Shown: positions 42,983 through 54,546, counted from the stretch's first letter. The stretch: 64,000 nt of DNA from Pelomonas sp036404855 (GCF_036404855.1 NZ_DASWYS010000374.1:7649-71648), one strand, 5' to 3'. Translations and numbers: made by a program. Notes: generated by a model from the sequence alone, not told the origin.

Positions 42983-44360
42983 GGGTGTCTCCTGATTGAG
43001 ATTGAAGTGCGGAGACCACTTGTTCCATCTTCATGAAGCGCGAGCCCTTGACCAGGGTCTGGGCCGCGTCGGGTCGTGTGTCCAGGGCCGCGATCAGCGT
43101 GGCCGTGTCGTCGAAGGCGCGTGCCCCGGGGCCGTAGGCCGCAGCGGCGTCGCGGGCGGCGGAGCCGGCCGTCCAGAGATGCGCGATGCCGCGCGCGGCG
43201 GCATAGGCGCCCACCTCCTGATGGAAAGCGGGGCCGTCGTCGCCGACCTCGCCCATGTCGCCAAGGATGAGCCAGCCCGCGCCGGGCAGGCTTGCCAGCA
43301 GGTCGATGGCGGCGCGCACGCTGTCGGGATTGGCGTTGTAGCTGTCGTCAACGAGGGCGCGGCCGCGCGCGTCGACTTTCAGCTCCGAGCGGCCCTTGAC
43401 GGCACGGAAGGCCTCCAGGCCCTGGGCAATGGCACTCAGCGGCGCGCCCGCCGCCAGCGCGCACGCGCCCGCCGCCAGCGCATTGCGCACGTTGTGCTCG
43501 CCGGCCACGTGCAGCGCCACGGGCGCGGTGCCTGCGGGCGTGTGCAACTCCAGCGCCCAATGGGTGCCCATCCAGGTCGCGTCGCCGGTCACGTCGGCCT
43601 GGCCGCGCAGCGCGAAGCTCAGGTGGGGGCGAGAGCCCGCCAGCTCCAGCCAGATGGGCGCACAGGCGTCCTCGGCAGGGAAGACGGCGCAGCCGCTGGG
43701 ACCCAGTGCCTCGATGACTGTGCCGTTCTCTCGCGCGACAGCTTCCACCGTGGCCATGAATTCCTGGTGCTCGCGCTGAGCGTTGTTGACCAGGGCCACC
43801 GTCGGCTGCGTCATCGCGGCCAGCGGCGCGATCTCGCCAGGGTGGTTCATGCCCAGCTCGACGACGGCAGCACGATGGCTGGTCTCGTCGTCGTGGCGCA
43901 GCCGCAGCAGCGTCAGCGGCACGCCGATCTCGTTGTTGTAGTTGCCCTCGGTCGCCAGCGCCGCGTCGGCCACCCAGGCACGCAGGATGCTGGCGATCAT
44001 CTGGGTCGCCGTCGTCTTGCCATTGGAGCCGGTGACAGCGATCACCGGCAGATGCTGCTGGCGGCGCCATGCGGCGGCGAGCTGGCCGAGGGCGACCTTG
44101 GCGTCGCGCACGAGCAGGCCGGGCAGACCTGCTTCAGCGAGGCCGCGCTCCGCCAGCGCAGCGGCGGCGCCGGACGCCTTGGCCTGTGCGAGGAAATCGT
44201 TGGCATCGAAGCGCTCGCCGCGCAGTGCGACGAACAGGTCGCCAGCCCGCAGCGTGCGCGTGTCGCTGTGCACGCGGGCGAAGCCGGTCGCGCCGTCGCC
44301 CACCAGGGTCGAGCCCGGCAGCAGCGCCTGCGCTTCAGCCAGCGACATGAAGTTGCTCAC
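42972..44360 (-). CDS. murF: UDP-N-acetylmuramoyl-tripeptide--D-alanyl-D-alanine ligase
   Basis: A 462-residue Mur ligase adding D-Ala-D-Ala. The ATP loop is ITVTGSNGKTTATQM-like (GSNGKTT at 111-117), with the family pattern VVELGMNHPGEI, GEHNVRNALAAGACAL and VDDSYNANPDSVRAAI. It overlaps murE by 4 bp and mraY by 11 bp. Confidence 0.96.
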   Translation of the reverse strand: MSNFMSLAEAQALLPGSTLVGDGATGFARVHSDTRTLRAGDLFVALRGERFDANDFLAQAKASGAAAALAERGLAEAGLPGLLVRDAKVALGQLAAAWRRQQHLPVIAVTGSNGKTTATQMIASILRAWVADAALATEGNYNNEIGVPLTLLRLRHDDETSHRAAVVELGMNHPGEIAPLAAMTQPTVALVNNAQREHQEFMATVEAVARENGTVIEALGPSGCAVFPAEDACAPIWLELAGSRPHLSFALRGQADVTGDATWMGTHWALELHTPAGTAPVALHVAGEHNVRNALAAGACALAAGAPLSAIAQGLEAFRAVKGRSELKVDARGRALVDDSYNANPDSVRAAIDLLASLPGAGWLILGDMGEVGDDGPAFHQEVGAYAAARGIAHLWTAGSAARDAAAAYGPGARAFDDTATLIAALDTRPDAAQTLVKGSRFMKMEQVVSALQSQSGDTHAA

Positions 44361-45823
44361 AGGCCCGCCCTTTCCAGCAGCGCGGCGCGCGCTTCGCCGA
44401 CGTCGGAGAAGGGGCGGCGCACGCCGTTGACTTCCTGGTAATCCTCGTGGCCCTTGCCGGCGATGAGGACGATATCGCGCGCCCCAGCCTGGGCGATGGC
44501 CGCTCGGATGGCTTCCTCGCGCGCCTCGATGACCAGGGCCTGCGGCGCGGCCACGGCGATGTCGGCCATGATCTGCGCCGGTGCCTCGGTGCGCGGGTTG
44601 TCCGTCGTGACGACGACGCGGCTCGCCAGGCGCGCCGCGATGGCGCCCATCTGCGGGCGCTTGCCGCGATCGCGGTCCCCGCCGCAGCCGAACACGCAGA
44701 CCAGCTCTCCGCCGCGCGCCTGCGCCAGGCCCTGCAGGGCGGACAGCGCCTTGTCCAGCGCGTCAGGCGTGTGGGCGTAGTCGACGACGACCTGAGGCAG
44801 TTCACGGCCATTGCCCACTCGCTGCATGCGTCCCGGCACCGGCGTCACGCGGCCCAGCACGCGGGCCACGTCTGCCAGCGCATGACCTTGTGCGCGAAGG
44901 GCGCCGGCCACGCCCAGCAGATTGGCCGCGTTGTAGTCGCCGATCAGGCCCGTCTGCACTTCAACGGTCTCGCCGCTCTCGCACAGCGTGAAGGCCAGAC
45001 CCTCGCCGGTGTAGTGCAGGCCGCGGGCCAACAGCCGGGCATCGCTGCGCTCGACGCCGGTGCTCCAGACGTCCAAAGACGCCAGTTCTGCGGCCAGGTC
45101 CTCGCCCTTGGGATCGTCAATGTTCACGACGGCGGCACGCAGGCCAGGGAAATCGAACAGCGCACGCTTGGCCACCCAATAGGCGTCCATCGTGCGGTGG
45201 TAGTCGAGATGGTCTTGCGTGAAGTTCGTGAAGACCGCGACACGCACGGCACTGCCCGCCAGACGGCCTTCGACGATGCCGATGCTGCTGGCCTCGATGG
45301 CGCAGGCCGAGAAGGCCTGGTCGCGCATGCGGGCGAAGGCGGCCTGCAGCAGCACAGGGTCGGGCGTGGTCAGGCCGTTGTAGTCCAGCTTGGGTGGCTC
45401 GCCGATGCCCAGCGTGCCGACGACACCGCAGCGCCTGCCAAGCTGGCCTGACGCCTGTGCAATCCACCAGGCCGACGAGGTCTTGCCATTGGTGCCGGTG
45501 ACGGCGATGACGTCCAGCGTGTCGGTGGGCTTGCCAAAGAAGGCCGCGGCAATCTCGCCGGTGCGCGCCTTCAGGTCGGGAAGCGAGGCGACGCGCGCGT
45601 CGACGAAGCCGAAGCGCTCCACGTCGCCATCCTCGACAAGGCAGGTGGCGGCGCCAGCGGCCAGCGCCGCGCTCACGAACTCGCGGCCGTCGCGCGCATA
45701 GCCGGGCCAGGCAATGAAGGCGTCGCCGGGCTGGACCTGGCGGCTGTCGGTGCGCAGCGTGCCGGTGCACCACTCGCTGAGCCAGCGCGCGGCGGCGTCG
45801 GAGGATTTCAGGCGTGTCAGCAT
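44357..45823 (-). CDS. murE: UDP-N-acetylmuramoyl-tripeptide synthetase, meso-DAP type
   Basis: A 488-residue Mur ligase adding the third residue. The ATP loop GTNGKTSS lies at 110-117 and VDYAHTPDALDKAL follows later. The specificity motif is D408-N409-P410-R411 (TDNPRTEAP), which marks meso-diaminopimelate ligases as opposed to lysine ligases. It shares one base with ftsI and overlaps murF by 4 bp. Confidence 0.96.
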   Translation of the reverse strand: MLTRLKSSDAAARWLSEWCTGTLRTDSRQVQPGDAFIAWPGYARDGREFVSAALAAGAATCLVEDGDVERFGFVDARVASLPDLKARTGEIAAAFFGKPTDTLDVIAVTGTNGKTSSAWWIAQASGQLGRRCGVVGTLGIGEPPKLDYNGLTTPDPVLLQAAFARMRDQAFSACAIEASSIGIVEGRLAGSAVRVAVFTNFTQDHLDYHRTMDAYWVAKRALFDFPGLRAAVVNIDDPKGEDLAAELASLDVWSTGVERSDARLLARGLHYTGEGLAFTLCESGETVEVQTGLIGDYNAANLLGVAGALRAQGHALADVARVLGRVTPVPGRMQRVGNGRELPQVVVDYAHTPDALDKALSALQGLAQARGGELVCVFGCGGDRDRGKRPQMGAIAARLASRVVVTTDNPRTEAPAQIMADIAVAAPQALVIEAREEAIRAAIAQAGARDIVLIAGKGHEDYQEVNGVRRPFSDVGEARAALLERAGL

Positions 45824-47610
45824 CAGAAGCTCTCTTCCACGGCGACGGCCTTCTGGTTGGCGACGATCTGACTCTTCACGTCCAGGTCCGGCTGTACACC
45901 CAGCAGGCGCAGCGTCTGCGCCGTGACCTGACTGAACACCGGGCCGGCGACCTTGCCGCCGTAGTACACGCCAGCCGTGGGCTCGTCCACCATGACGGCG
46001 ACGACGATGCGCGGCTTGCTGATGGGCGCGACGCCGACGAACCAGGAACGGTACTTGTGGCTGGCGTAGCCGCGGCCTTCCTGCTTGTGCGCCGTACCGC
46101 TCTTGCCGCCGATGCTGTAGCCGGGCACCTGGGCATCGGGCGCCGTGCCACCAGGACCGGCGGCGGCCTGCAGCATCAGGCGCAACTCGCGAGCGATCTC
46201 GGGGCGGAAAACGCGGATGCCGGCGACCGGGTGGTCGTGCGGCTGACGCAGCATGCTGACGGGGATGATCTCGCCATCGCGCGCAAACACGGTGTAAGCG
46301 CGTGCCAGCTGGAACAGCGACGCCGACAGGCCGTAGCCGTAGCTCATCGTGGCCTGCTCGATGGGCCGCCAGGTCTTGTAGGGGCGCAGCTTGCCGGAGA
46401 TGGCGCCGGGGAAGCTGATCTGCGGCCGCTGGCCCAGGCCGATTGCCGTGAACATCTCGTGCATCTCCCGAGGCGGCATCTGCATCGCGAGCTTGGCGGC
46501 GCCGATGTTGCTGGAGAACTTGATAACTTCGCGCACGGGGATCACGCCATGGGCCCTGGTGTCGCTGATGACGGCACCTTGGAAGGCGTACCTGCCGTTG
46601 CCGGTGTCCACCAGGGTGTCGGGCGTGGAGCGGCCGGTCTCCATGGACAGGCCGGCGATGAAGGGCTTCATCGTCGAGCCGGGTTCGAAGACGTCGGTCA
46701 GCGCACGGTTGCGCAGTTGCTCGCCGGAGAGGTTCTGGCGGTTTCCGGGGTCGTAGCTGGGGAAGTTGGCCAGGGCCAGCACCTCGCCGCTCTGCACGTC
46801 CAGCACGACAACGGAGCCCGCCTTGGCCTTGTTCTCGGCCACTGCGTCACGGATGCGCTGGTAGGCGAAGAACTGCACCTTGGAGTCGACGGCGAGATCG
46901 ATGTCGTGGCCATTGGCGGCCGGCACGATGTCGCCGATGTCCTCGACGACGCGGCCCAGGCGATCACGCACGACAGAGCGCGAGCCATCGCGGCCCTGCA
47001 GCTCCTTCTGAAAGGCCAGTTCGATACCCTCCTGGCCGCGATCCTCGACGTTGGTGAAGCCGACCACATGGGCCGCCGCCTCGCCCTCCGGGTACTTGCG
47101 GCGGTACTCGCGGTCCTGGAAGATGCCCTTGAGGCCGATTGCCTTCACACGTGCGGCGGTGTCGTCATCGGCCAGACGCTTGAGCCAGACGAAGCGCGAC
47201 TCGGGATTGAGCTTCGCTGCCAGCTCCTTGTTCGACAGACCCAGCGCCTTGGCCAGCTCGCGGCGCTTGTCGGCGTCAGCATCGACTTCCTTGGGAATGG
47301 CCCAGATCGACGGCACGGCCACGCTGGCAGCCAACACCTGGCCAGAGCGGTCATTGATGCGGCCACGACTTGCCGGCAGCTCCAGCGTATGCGCATAGCG
47401 CGCCTCGCCCTGCTTCTGGAAGAACTCCGTGTGCAGCACCTGAACATAGATGGCACGCGCGAGCAGGCCGGCGAATGCCAGCCCCACCAGGGCGACGAGG
47501 AAGCGCGAGCGCCAGGGCGGCGTCTTGGACGCCAGCAGCGGGCTCGTGGAATAGCTGACGCCGCGGCCCGAGCCCAGGGCGCGTGCGCCTGACCTGCTCT
47601 GCCGGGTCAT
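45823..47610 (-). CDS. ftsI: Septal peptidoglycan transpeptidase FtsI (PBP3)
   Basis: A 595-residue class B penicillin-binding protein. One membrane helix (about 36-56) precedes the pedestal domain (RGRINDRSG, residues 82-90). The transpeptidase has S312-T-M-K315 (GSTMKPF), S366-S-N368 and K503-S-G (GGKSGT), a complete active site. It crosslinks septal wall with FtsW. The N-terminal cytoplasmic tail (about 33 residues) is Ser/Arg-rich. The ATG overlaps the stop of a 25-codon frame that separates it from ftsL. Confidence 0.97.
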   Translation of the reverse strand: MTRQSRSGARALGSGRGVSYSTSPLLASKTPPWRSRFLVALVGLAFAGLLARAIYVQVLHTEFFQKQGEARYAHTLELPASRGRINDRSGQVLAASVAVPSIWAIPKEVDADADKRRELAKALGLSNKELAAKLNPESRFVWLKRLADDDTAARVKAIGLKGIFQDREYRRKYPEGEAAAHVVGFTNVEDRGQEGIELAFQKELQGRDGSRSVVRDRLGRVVEDIGDIVPAANGHDIDLAVDSKVQFFAYQRIRDAVAENKAKAGSVVVLDVQSGEVLALANFPSYDPGNRQNLSGEQLRNRALTDVFEPGSTMKPFIAGLSMETGRSTPDTLVDTGNGRYAFQGAVISDTRAHGVIPVREVIKFSSNIGAAKLAMQMPPREMHEMFTAIGLGQRPQISFPGAISGKLRPYKTWRPIEQATMSYGYGLSASLFQLARAYTVFARDGEIIPVSMLRQPHDHPVAGIRVFRPEIARELRLMLQAAAGPGGTAPDAQVPGYSIGGKSGTAHKQEGRGYASHKYRSWFVGVAPISKPRIVVAVMVDEPTAGVYYGGKVAGPVFSQVTAQTLRLLGVQPDLDVKSQIVANQKAVAVEESF

Positions 47611-47684
47611 GTCTGCCCCCTTCGTGCAGCGCGTCCCGCCGGGCGTGGGCGAGCTTGCTTGAGGAGGCGCTGGGCAGTGCTCAT
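47607..47684 (-). CDS. Possible 25-residue coupling ORF between ftsL and ftsI
   Basis: An ATG overlaps the ftsL TGA (ATGA), and the frame's own TGA overlaps the ftsI ATG (ATGA). The 25-residue product would begin MSTAQRLLKQARPRP and be strongly basic. No match to a known family. Either it is a translated relay that couples ftsL to ftsI, or the two overlaps are chance. The 70-bp gap it fills is the largest between ftsL and murE. Confidence 0.4.
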   Translation of the reverse strand: MSTAQRLLKQARPRPAGRAARRGQT

Positions 47685-47944
47685 GGCGTCACCCCCGACG
47701 CGACAACGGCGGGCGAGATCACGCGCATGCGCAGGCGCTCGCGGGCGACCTGCTCCACGCGCAGGTTGGTGGCCTGCGCATGACGCTCGGCTTTCAGCCG
47801 CTCGGCGTCGGCGGCCAGGCGCTGGCCTTCATTCTTGGCTCGCTCTCGTTCGGCAAAGAGGCGGCGCGACTCGTAGGCGTTGTGCACGAGCACGAGGCCA
47901 CTGGCCAGCACGGCCAGCAGGAGGATGAGATTGAGCTTGACCAC
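47681..47944 (-). CDS. ftsL: Cell division protein FtsL
   Basis: An 87-residue bitopic protein: a short N-terminus, one membrane helix (residues about 4-22, LILLLAVLASGLVLVHNAY), then a leucine-zipper-like coiled coil (SRRLFAERERAKNEGQRLAAD) that pairs with FtsB and binds FtsQ. Sequence conservation of FtsL is low, so the call rests on topology, size and position between rsmH and ftsI. Confidence 0.9.
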   Translation of the reverse strand: MVKLNLILLLAVLASGLVLVHNAYESRRLFAERERAKNEGQRLAADAERLKAERHAQATNLRVEQVARERLRMRVISPAVVASGVTP

Positions 47945-47948
47945 TCCG

Positions 47949-48902
47949 TCAGGCCTTCAATGGCGCATCGGTGCGCTCGGCCACGCGCAGCACCGCGGAG
48001 CGTGCGCGCGGGTTTGCGGCCACTTCGGCGGCGCTGGGCATCACACGGCCCAACGCCTTCAGCGCCAGCGCTGGCGGCGGCGCGAAAGGCGCGCGGCGGT
48101 CCACCTCGGCCTTGCTGTGGGCAGCAATGAACTGCTTGACGCGGCGGTCCTCCAGCGAATGAAAGCTGATGACGCTCAGCCGCCCACCGGGCGCCAGCAG
48201 GTGCAGCGCGGCATTCAGCCCTTGCTCAAGCTCCTCAAGCTCGCCATTGACATGAATCCGAAGGGCTTGAAAGGTGCGCGTGGCCGGGTCCTGGCCGGGC
48301 TCGCGGGTCTTGACCGCGCGAGCCACGAGTTCGCGCAGCTCGTCGGTGCGCGTGAGACGCGCACCGGTTTCGCGGCGAGCAACAACCGCCTTTGCAATCT
48401 GTGCAGCAAACCGTTCTTCGCCATAGTCTCGAATCACCCGTGCAATCTCGCGCTCGTCGGCGCTCGCGAGGAAGTCCGCTGCACTCGCCCCGCGCGTCGT
48501 GTCCATGCGCATGTCCAACGGCCCGTCGAAGCGGAAGCTGAAGCCGCGCGCCGGGTTGTCAATCTGCGGGCTGGACACGCCCAGGTCCAGCAGCACGCCG
48601 TCCACCTGGTGCACCCCCAGCGCCATCAGTTGCTCAGCCATGTCGGCAAAGCCGCTGTGGACGATGGCGAAGCGCGGATCGGCGATGGCCGCGGCCGCAG
48701 CGATAGCCTCGGGGTCGCGGTCGATGGCGATCAGTCGGCCCCCAGGGGCCAGTTTGGCCAGCAGCGCACGCGAATGGCCGCCTCGACCGAAGGTGCCGTC
48801 GACGTAGACACCGTCCGGCCGCGCGAGCACGCCGTCCACCGCCTCGTTCAGCAGCACGGTGGTGTGGCGGAACGTGGCGCTCTCGTTCATCCCGGCGGCC
48901 AT
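47949..48902 (-). CDS. rsmH: 16S rRNA (cytosine-1402-N4)-methyltransferase
   Basis: A 317-residue SAM-dependent methyltransferase (MraW). It shows HTTVLLNEAVDGV at the N-terminus, the SAM motif YVDGTFGRGGHSRALL, LLDLGVSSPQID, MRMDTTRGASAADFL and VISFHSLEDRRVKQF near the end. The first ATG overlaps the mraZ stop (ATGA); the next Met, four codons on, is an alternative. Confidence 0.97.
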   Translation of the reverse strand: MAAGMNESATFRHTTVLLNEAVDGVLARPDGVYVDGTFGRGGHSRALLAKLAPGGRLIAIDRDPEAIAAAAAIADPRFAIVHSGFADMAEQLMALGVHQVDGVLLDLGVSSPQIDNPARGFSFRFDGPLDMRMDTTRGASAADFLASADEREIARVIRDYGEERFAAQIAKAVVARRETGARLTRTDELRELVARAVKTREPGQDPATRTFQALRIHVNGELEELEQGLNAALHLLAPGGRLSVISFHSLEDRRVKQFIAAHSKAEVDRRAPFAPPPALALKALGRVMPSAAEVAANPRARSAVLRVAERTDAPLKA

Positions 48903-49342
48903 CAGAAGCTGAAGTCCTTGAGCGCGTCGGGCAGCGGGCCGGCCATCACCTCGGCCTCGTGGGCGGCATGAGCCTCGGCATCCCAGAGCTCGAAGTGGCT
49001 GCCCATGCCCAGCAGCATCACATCGCTCTTCAGGCCCGCGCTCTTGCGCAGCTCGGGCGAGATCAGGACGCGTGCCGCCGAATCAATGTCGACGTCCATC
49101 GCGTTGCCGAGGAAGACGCGCTTCCAGCCGGCGGCCGACATCGGCAGCGCTGCGACCTTGTCGCGGAAAACCTCCCAGGTCGGCCGCGGGAACAGCATCA
49201 GGCAGCCATCGGGATGCTTCGTGACGGTCAGGCGCCCTTGGCAGAGGAGTTGCAGCACCTCTCGGTGTCGGCTGGGCACACTCAGGCGGCCCTTGGCGTC
49301 TAGCGCCAAGTTGGAGGCTCCCTGAAAGACGATTTCCGACAC
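48902..49342 (-). CDS. mraZ: Transcriptional repressor MraZ
   Basis: A 146-residue regulator with two tandem SpoVT/AbrB-type domains. Each has the DxxGR-type motif: LALDAKGRLSVPSRHR (residues about 12-27) and DVDIDSAARVLISPELR. MraZ assembles into a ring and represses the dcw promoter by binding short repeats. The start is a GTG; no in-frame ATG exists between it and an upstream stop. The GTG falls inside the last of four operator-like decamers, and the nearest strong GGAGG is 22 bases away, so initiation probably uses a weak site (GGTGA). Confidence 0.95.
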   Translation of the reverse strand: MSEIVFQGASNLALDAKGRLSVPSRHREVLQLLCQGRLTVTKHPDGCLMLFPRPTWEVFRDKVAALPMSAAGWKRVFLGNAMDVDIDSAARVLISPELRKSAGLKSDVMLLGMGSHFELWDAEAHAAHEAEVMAGPLPDALKDFSF

Positions 49343-49375
49343 TTTTCACCACGAAACGACACTTCCTCCCACTTT
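49336..49375 (-). promoter_or_regulatory. MraZ operator: four tandem decamers
   Basis: Read on the minus strand, four contiguous 10-mers share a central GTG: AAAGTGGGAG, GAAGTGTCGT, TTCGTGGTGA and AAAGTGTCGG. A 10-bp period with a GTG core is the known layout of MraZ sites (one helical turn per subunit). The array overlaps the -10 box upstream and the mraZ start codon downstream, as expected for autorepression. Confidence 0.72.
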
Positions 49376-49399
49376 AAGGGGCGGACCGTAGCCGGTCAA
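49371..49399 (-). promoter_or_regulatory. Candidate mraZ/dcw promoter
   Basis: On the minus strand, -35 TTGACC (49394-49399) and -10 TAAAGT (49371-49376) are separated by 17 bp. The -10 lies in the first MraZ decamer. Transcription would begin near 49364, giving a leader of only about 20 bases before the mraZ GTG. Confidence 0.55.
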
Positions 49400-49442
49400 G
49401 GATCGGCACAAGTTTTTTCAATGAAATCAAGCACTTAGGATT

Positions 49443-49462
49443 GGCTGTCGTTTTATACAGCC
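49443..49462. promoter_or_regulatory. Dyad around a TATAAA box upstream of mraZ
   Basis: GGCTGT-(8 bases)-ACAGCC is a perfect 6-bp inverted repeat whose centre contains TATAAA on the minus strand. It may be a second regulated promoter for the dcw cluster, but no good -35 sits at the right distance. Confidence 0.3.
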
Positions 49463-49582
49463 ACGCTCAGAAAAGGCGTTCATAAATAAGGACTTGGGGG
49501 AATATTGCGAAGTGGCGCTTGAACTGTGCGCACACACCTTCGTCACGTTTGTCCCATGTTCTGGCTGTCTGATCAGCGCGTG

Positions 49583-49614
49583 AGAACTCAGGTCCACATG
49601 CAGAACTCAGGTCC
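49583..49614. repeat. 13-bp direct repeat in the mraZ-kinase gap
   Basis: AGAACTCAGGTCC occurs at 49583-49595 and 49602-49614, a 19-bp period; the second copy runs on into a CTCAGGTCCTGAG palindrome. The meaning is unknown. Confidence 0.6.
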
Positions 49615-50056
49615 TGAGCCTGAGACTTCAGATCAACTCAGCGAACTCGTCGCCCCCTCGCGACAAGTTAGTGTGTGCACGCATACTTTACGACGACACA
49701 CCTCCACCAGGCGCCAACGTGGCTCCGTTGATGGTGCCTGGGTTTTGCCGCACATATCACGGCACCCAGTGGCCATTGCTCACTCAGAATGACTGGCAGC
49801 CGCCAATTTCTGCTGAAATTTCATGCGGTTTCAGCCCTGTCTATCTACCGAGGAAGCCATGTGTCGTTCCTGTTCCCCGTGCGCTTCGGGCAACGCCTTG
49901 CCGCCGCCCTCGATGCGCCACGCATACCATGCATGACATGGACCAGAGGACGCCGAAGAACGCCGACTCCAAGGTGGAGGCCGTCGCGGCCAACCGTCGA
50001 CTCCTCATCGCCGGCCGCGATGCCGGGCCGGGGCCGACCCCGAGGCGTCAGGGCGC

Positions 50057-52415
<2,359 letters not shown>

Positions 52416-52441
<26 letters not shown>

Positions 52442-53303
52442 TGACGCGACCGGATCCGGCCTGCAGTGGCCGCGCGTTCATCGGGTAGAGCCGGGCGAAG
52501 ACGTCGAGCTGCTGGCCCGACAACGCGACAGGCTGGCGCAGCACCATCCACAGCACGCCCTCGCTGCAGGGCGGCGTCGTCAGCGAGCCCATGTAGGTGT
52601 AGTAGCCGCGCTCCTCGGGCAGCAACTGGTTCAGGTCGATCTGTGCCTGGGCCGGCAGCGCTTCGCCTTTTTCCAGTGGCAGGTTGCCCCAGACGGTCTG
52701 GATGATGGGATGGGCCTTGTCGTCACGGCCCCGCTCCAGCAGCACCGCGACCACGGCCAGCCGCCCCTGCACATCCCGGTGCACGAGGTGGGCCACCATG
52801 TCGAACTGCTTGCCGTTGATGCGCTCCTCGCTGGGGCGGTGGAAATGGAACTGCTGCAGCTCGTAGCGACGTCCCATGACGGTGAGCCCGTTGCCGGGCG
52901 CGACGTCGACCTGGATGGTGTTGCCGTTGTCCAGCACCGAGAAGCTGCCCGGCCGATAGTCGAAGGCGATGGGCTCGAGATCAACGGCCAGCCCCTCGCG
53001 GATGTCGATGGGGCTTTGGCGCGTCCCGATGGCGCAGAGCCGGTTCTCGGGTGCCAGCCCGGCCCAGTGCTCCGGGCCGACGTCGCCTGCATAGCCCCAA
53101 CGTGCCGGCCTGGGCGTCTCGGCCCTGGCGGGCTTGGCGCCCTTCGCCGCGGGCCGGGCCGTGGCCAGGCCTTCGACCGGGGTCGCCAGCCGCTCTGCCA
53201 GGCGCTGGCGCAGCACCTCGACGGGCTCCTTGGTGTCCTGGGCCTGGGCAGCGAGCGCGAGCAGGCAGACGGCGAGTGTCACGCGCGTTCTCATGCCGGT
53301 CAT
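52416..53303 (-). CDS. Periplasmic alpha-class carbonic anhydrase
   Basis: A 295-residue zinc enzyme that interconverts CO2 and bicarbonate. A Sec signal (to AAQAQ near residue 22) and a linker rich in Ala, Lys and Pro precede the domain, which starts WGYAGDVGPEHW. The zinc ligands are in LQQFHFHRPSEE (H-x-H) and MVAHLVHRD (third His). QSPIDI and LTTPPCSEGVLWMV are further hallmarks. I start at the Met of MTGMRTRVT; an upstream start at 53336 would spoil the signal peptide, and a Met three codons later is equally possible. Confidence 0.92.
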
Positions 53304-53337
53304 TTTCGGCAGGCTGGCCGCGAGCTTGAGCGGCACT

Positions 53338-54546
53338 TCAGGCCGCGATCGAACGCCTGACGCCGTACCAGGCCACCAGGCCGACCAGCATCAGCCCGGC
53401 GGAGGTGAACGCCAGAGCCACCGTCGAGTGCATGACCAGCGGCACCAGCAGGCCGGCGACGAGGCCGTTGGCCGCCGAGCCGATGCAGGCCTGCAGTGAA
53501 GACGCCATGCCGCGCCGCTCGGGCACCTGATCCAGCACCAGCAACGTGACGACCGGCACCATCATGGCCCAGCCGAAGGAGAACAGGCCGATCAGCGGCA
53601 GCGCCCAGAAGGCGTTCAGCGGCGCGAACAGGTTGAGCGCGATATTGACGACCGACACCACCACCATGATGCGGAAGCCGCGCATGATCTGACGTTGCGG
53701 CGACATCTTGCCGGCCAGCCGGCCACTGACAGCCGCGCCGGCCATGATGCCGCCGATGGTGCACAGGAAGAACCAGAAGAACTGCGTCGGCGCGAACTGC
53801 AGGTGGTCCCCCAGGTACACCGGCGTCGCGAGCACGTATAGGAACATGCCATTGAACGGGATGCCGCTGGCCAGCACCAGCATCATGAAGCGTTTGCTGG
53901 TGCACAGCCGCCAGTACTCGCGCATCAGCGCGCCGACGTGAAAGGGCTGGACCAGATCGGGATGGAGCGTCTCGGGCAGCAACCGCCAGTTGGACACCAG
54001 CAGCGCCGCAGACACCGCAGTCAGGAACCAGAAGATCGAGTGCCAATCGGCGTGCACGAACAGGAAGCCCCCGACCATGGGCGCGATGGCCGGCGCGACG
54101 CCGAAGAACAGCGTCACCTGCGACATCACGCGTTGCGCGTCCGCCGGAGGGAACATATCGCGGATGATGGCCCGCGACACCACAATGCCCGCGCCGGCCG
54201 ACATGCCCTGCACGGTGCGCCAGAACACCAGCTGACCGATGGAGCTCGCCACTGCGCAGCCGATGCTGGCCAGCGTGAAGACGGCCAGGCCGATCAGCAC
54301 GACGGGGCGGCGGCCGAAGCAGTCCGACAGCGCGCCGTGGAAGAGGTTCATGAAGGCGAAGCCCAGCAGGTACGCGGACAGCGTCTGCTGCATCTGTACC
54401 GGCGTCGCATCCAGCGCGGCGGCAATCCCGGCGAAGGCCGGCAGATAGGTGTCGATGGAGAAGGGGCCGACCATGGCCAGGCAGGCCAGCAGGACGGACA
54501 GGGCCCAGCGGGGCGCGCGCCACAGGCGGCTGGCGTCAGGATTCAT
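53338..54546 (-). CDS. MFS transporter, Bcr/CflA multidrug type
   Basis: A 402-residue exporter with 12 predicted helices. It opens with FSIDTYLPAFAGIAAALDATPVQMQ, has the DHA1 motif GALSDCFGRRPVVLIGL after helix 2 and RTVQGMSAGAGIVVSRAIIRD, all typical of Bcr/CflA (bicyclomycin or sulfonamide export). The start at MNPDASRL precedes the first helix; the frame is open upstream without similarity. No regulator is adjacent. Confidence 0.89.
   Translation of the reverse strand: MNPDASRLWRAPRWALSVLLACLAMVGPFSIDTYLPAFAGIAAALDATPVQMQQTLSAYLLGFAFMNLFHGALSDCFGRRPVVLIGLAVFTLASIGCAVASSIGQLVFWRTVQGMSAGAGIVVSRAIIRDMFPPADAQRVMSQVTLFFGVAPAIAPMVGGFLFVHADWHSIFWFLTAVSAALLVSNWRLLPETLHPDLVQPFHVGALMREYWRLCTSKRFMMLVLASGIPFNGMFLYVLATPVYLGDHLQFAPTQFFWFFLCTIGGIMAGAAVSGRLAGKMSPQRQIMRGFRIMVVVSVVNIALNLFAPLNAFWALPLIGLFSFGWAMMVPVVTLLVLDQVPERRGMASSLQACIGSAANGLVAGLLVPLVMHSTVALAFTSAGLMLVGLVAWYGVRRSIAA

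Larger units (their letters stand above)
49400..50056. other. Long intergenic gap between dcw cluster and hybrid kinase
   Basis: About 660 bp without a gene I can support, the only such gap here. It is richer in A and T than its surroundings, especially 49400-49520. It holds the dyad near 49450 and the direct repeat near 49600, and it must contain promoters for both divergent units. Open frames on the plus strand (for example 49671-50090) have atypical composition and no family features. Confidence 0.6.
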
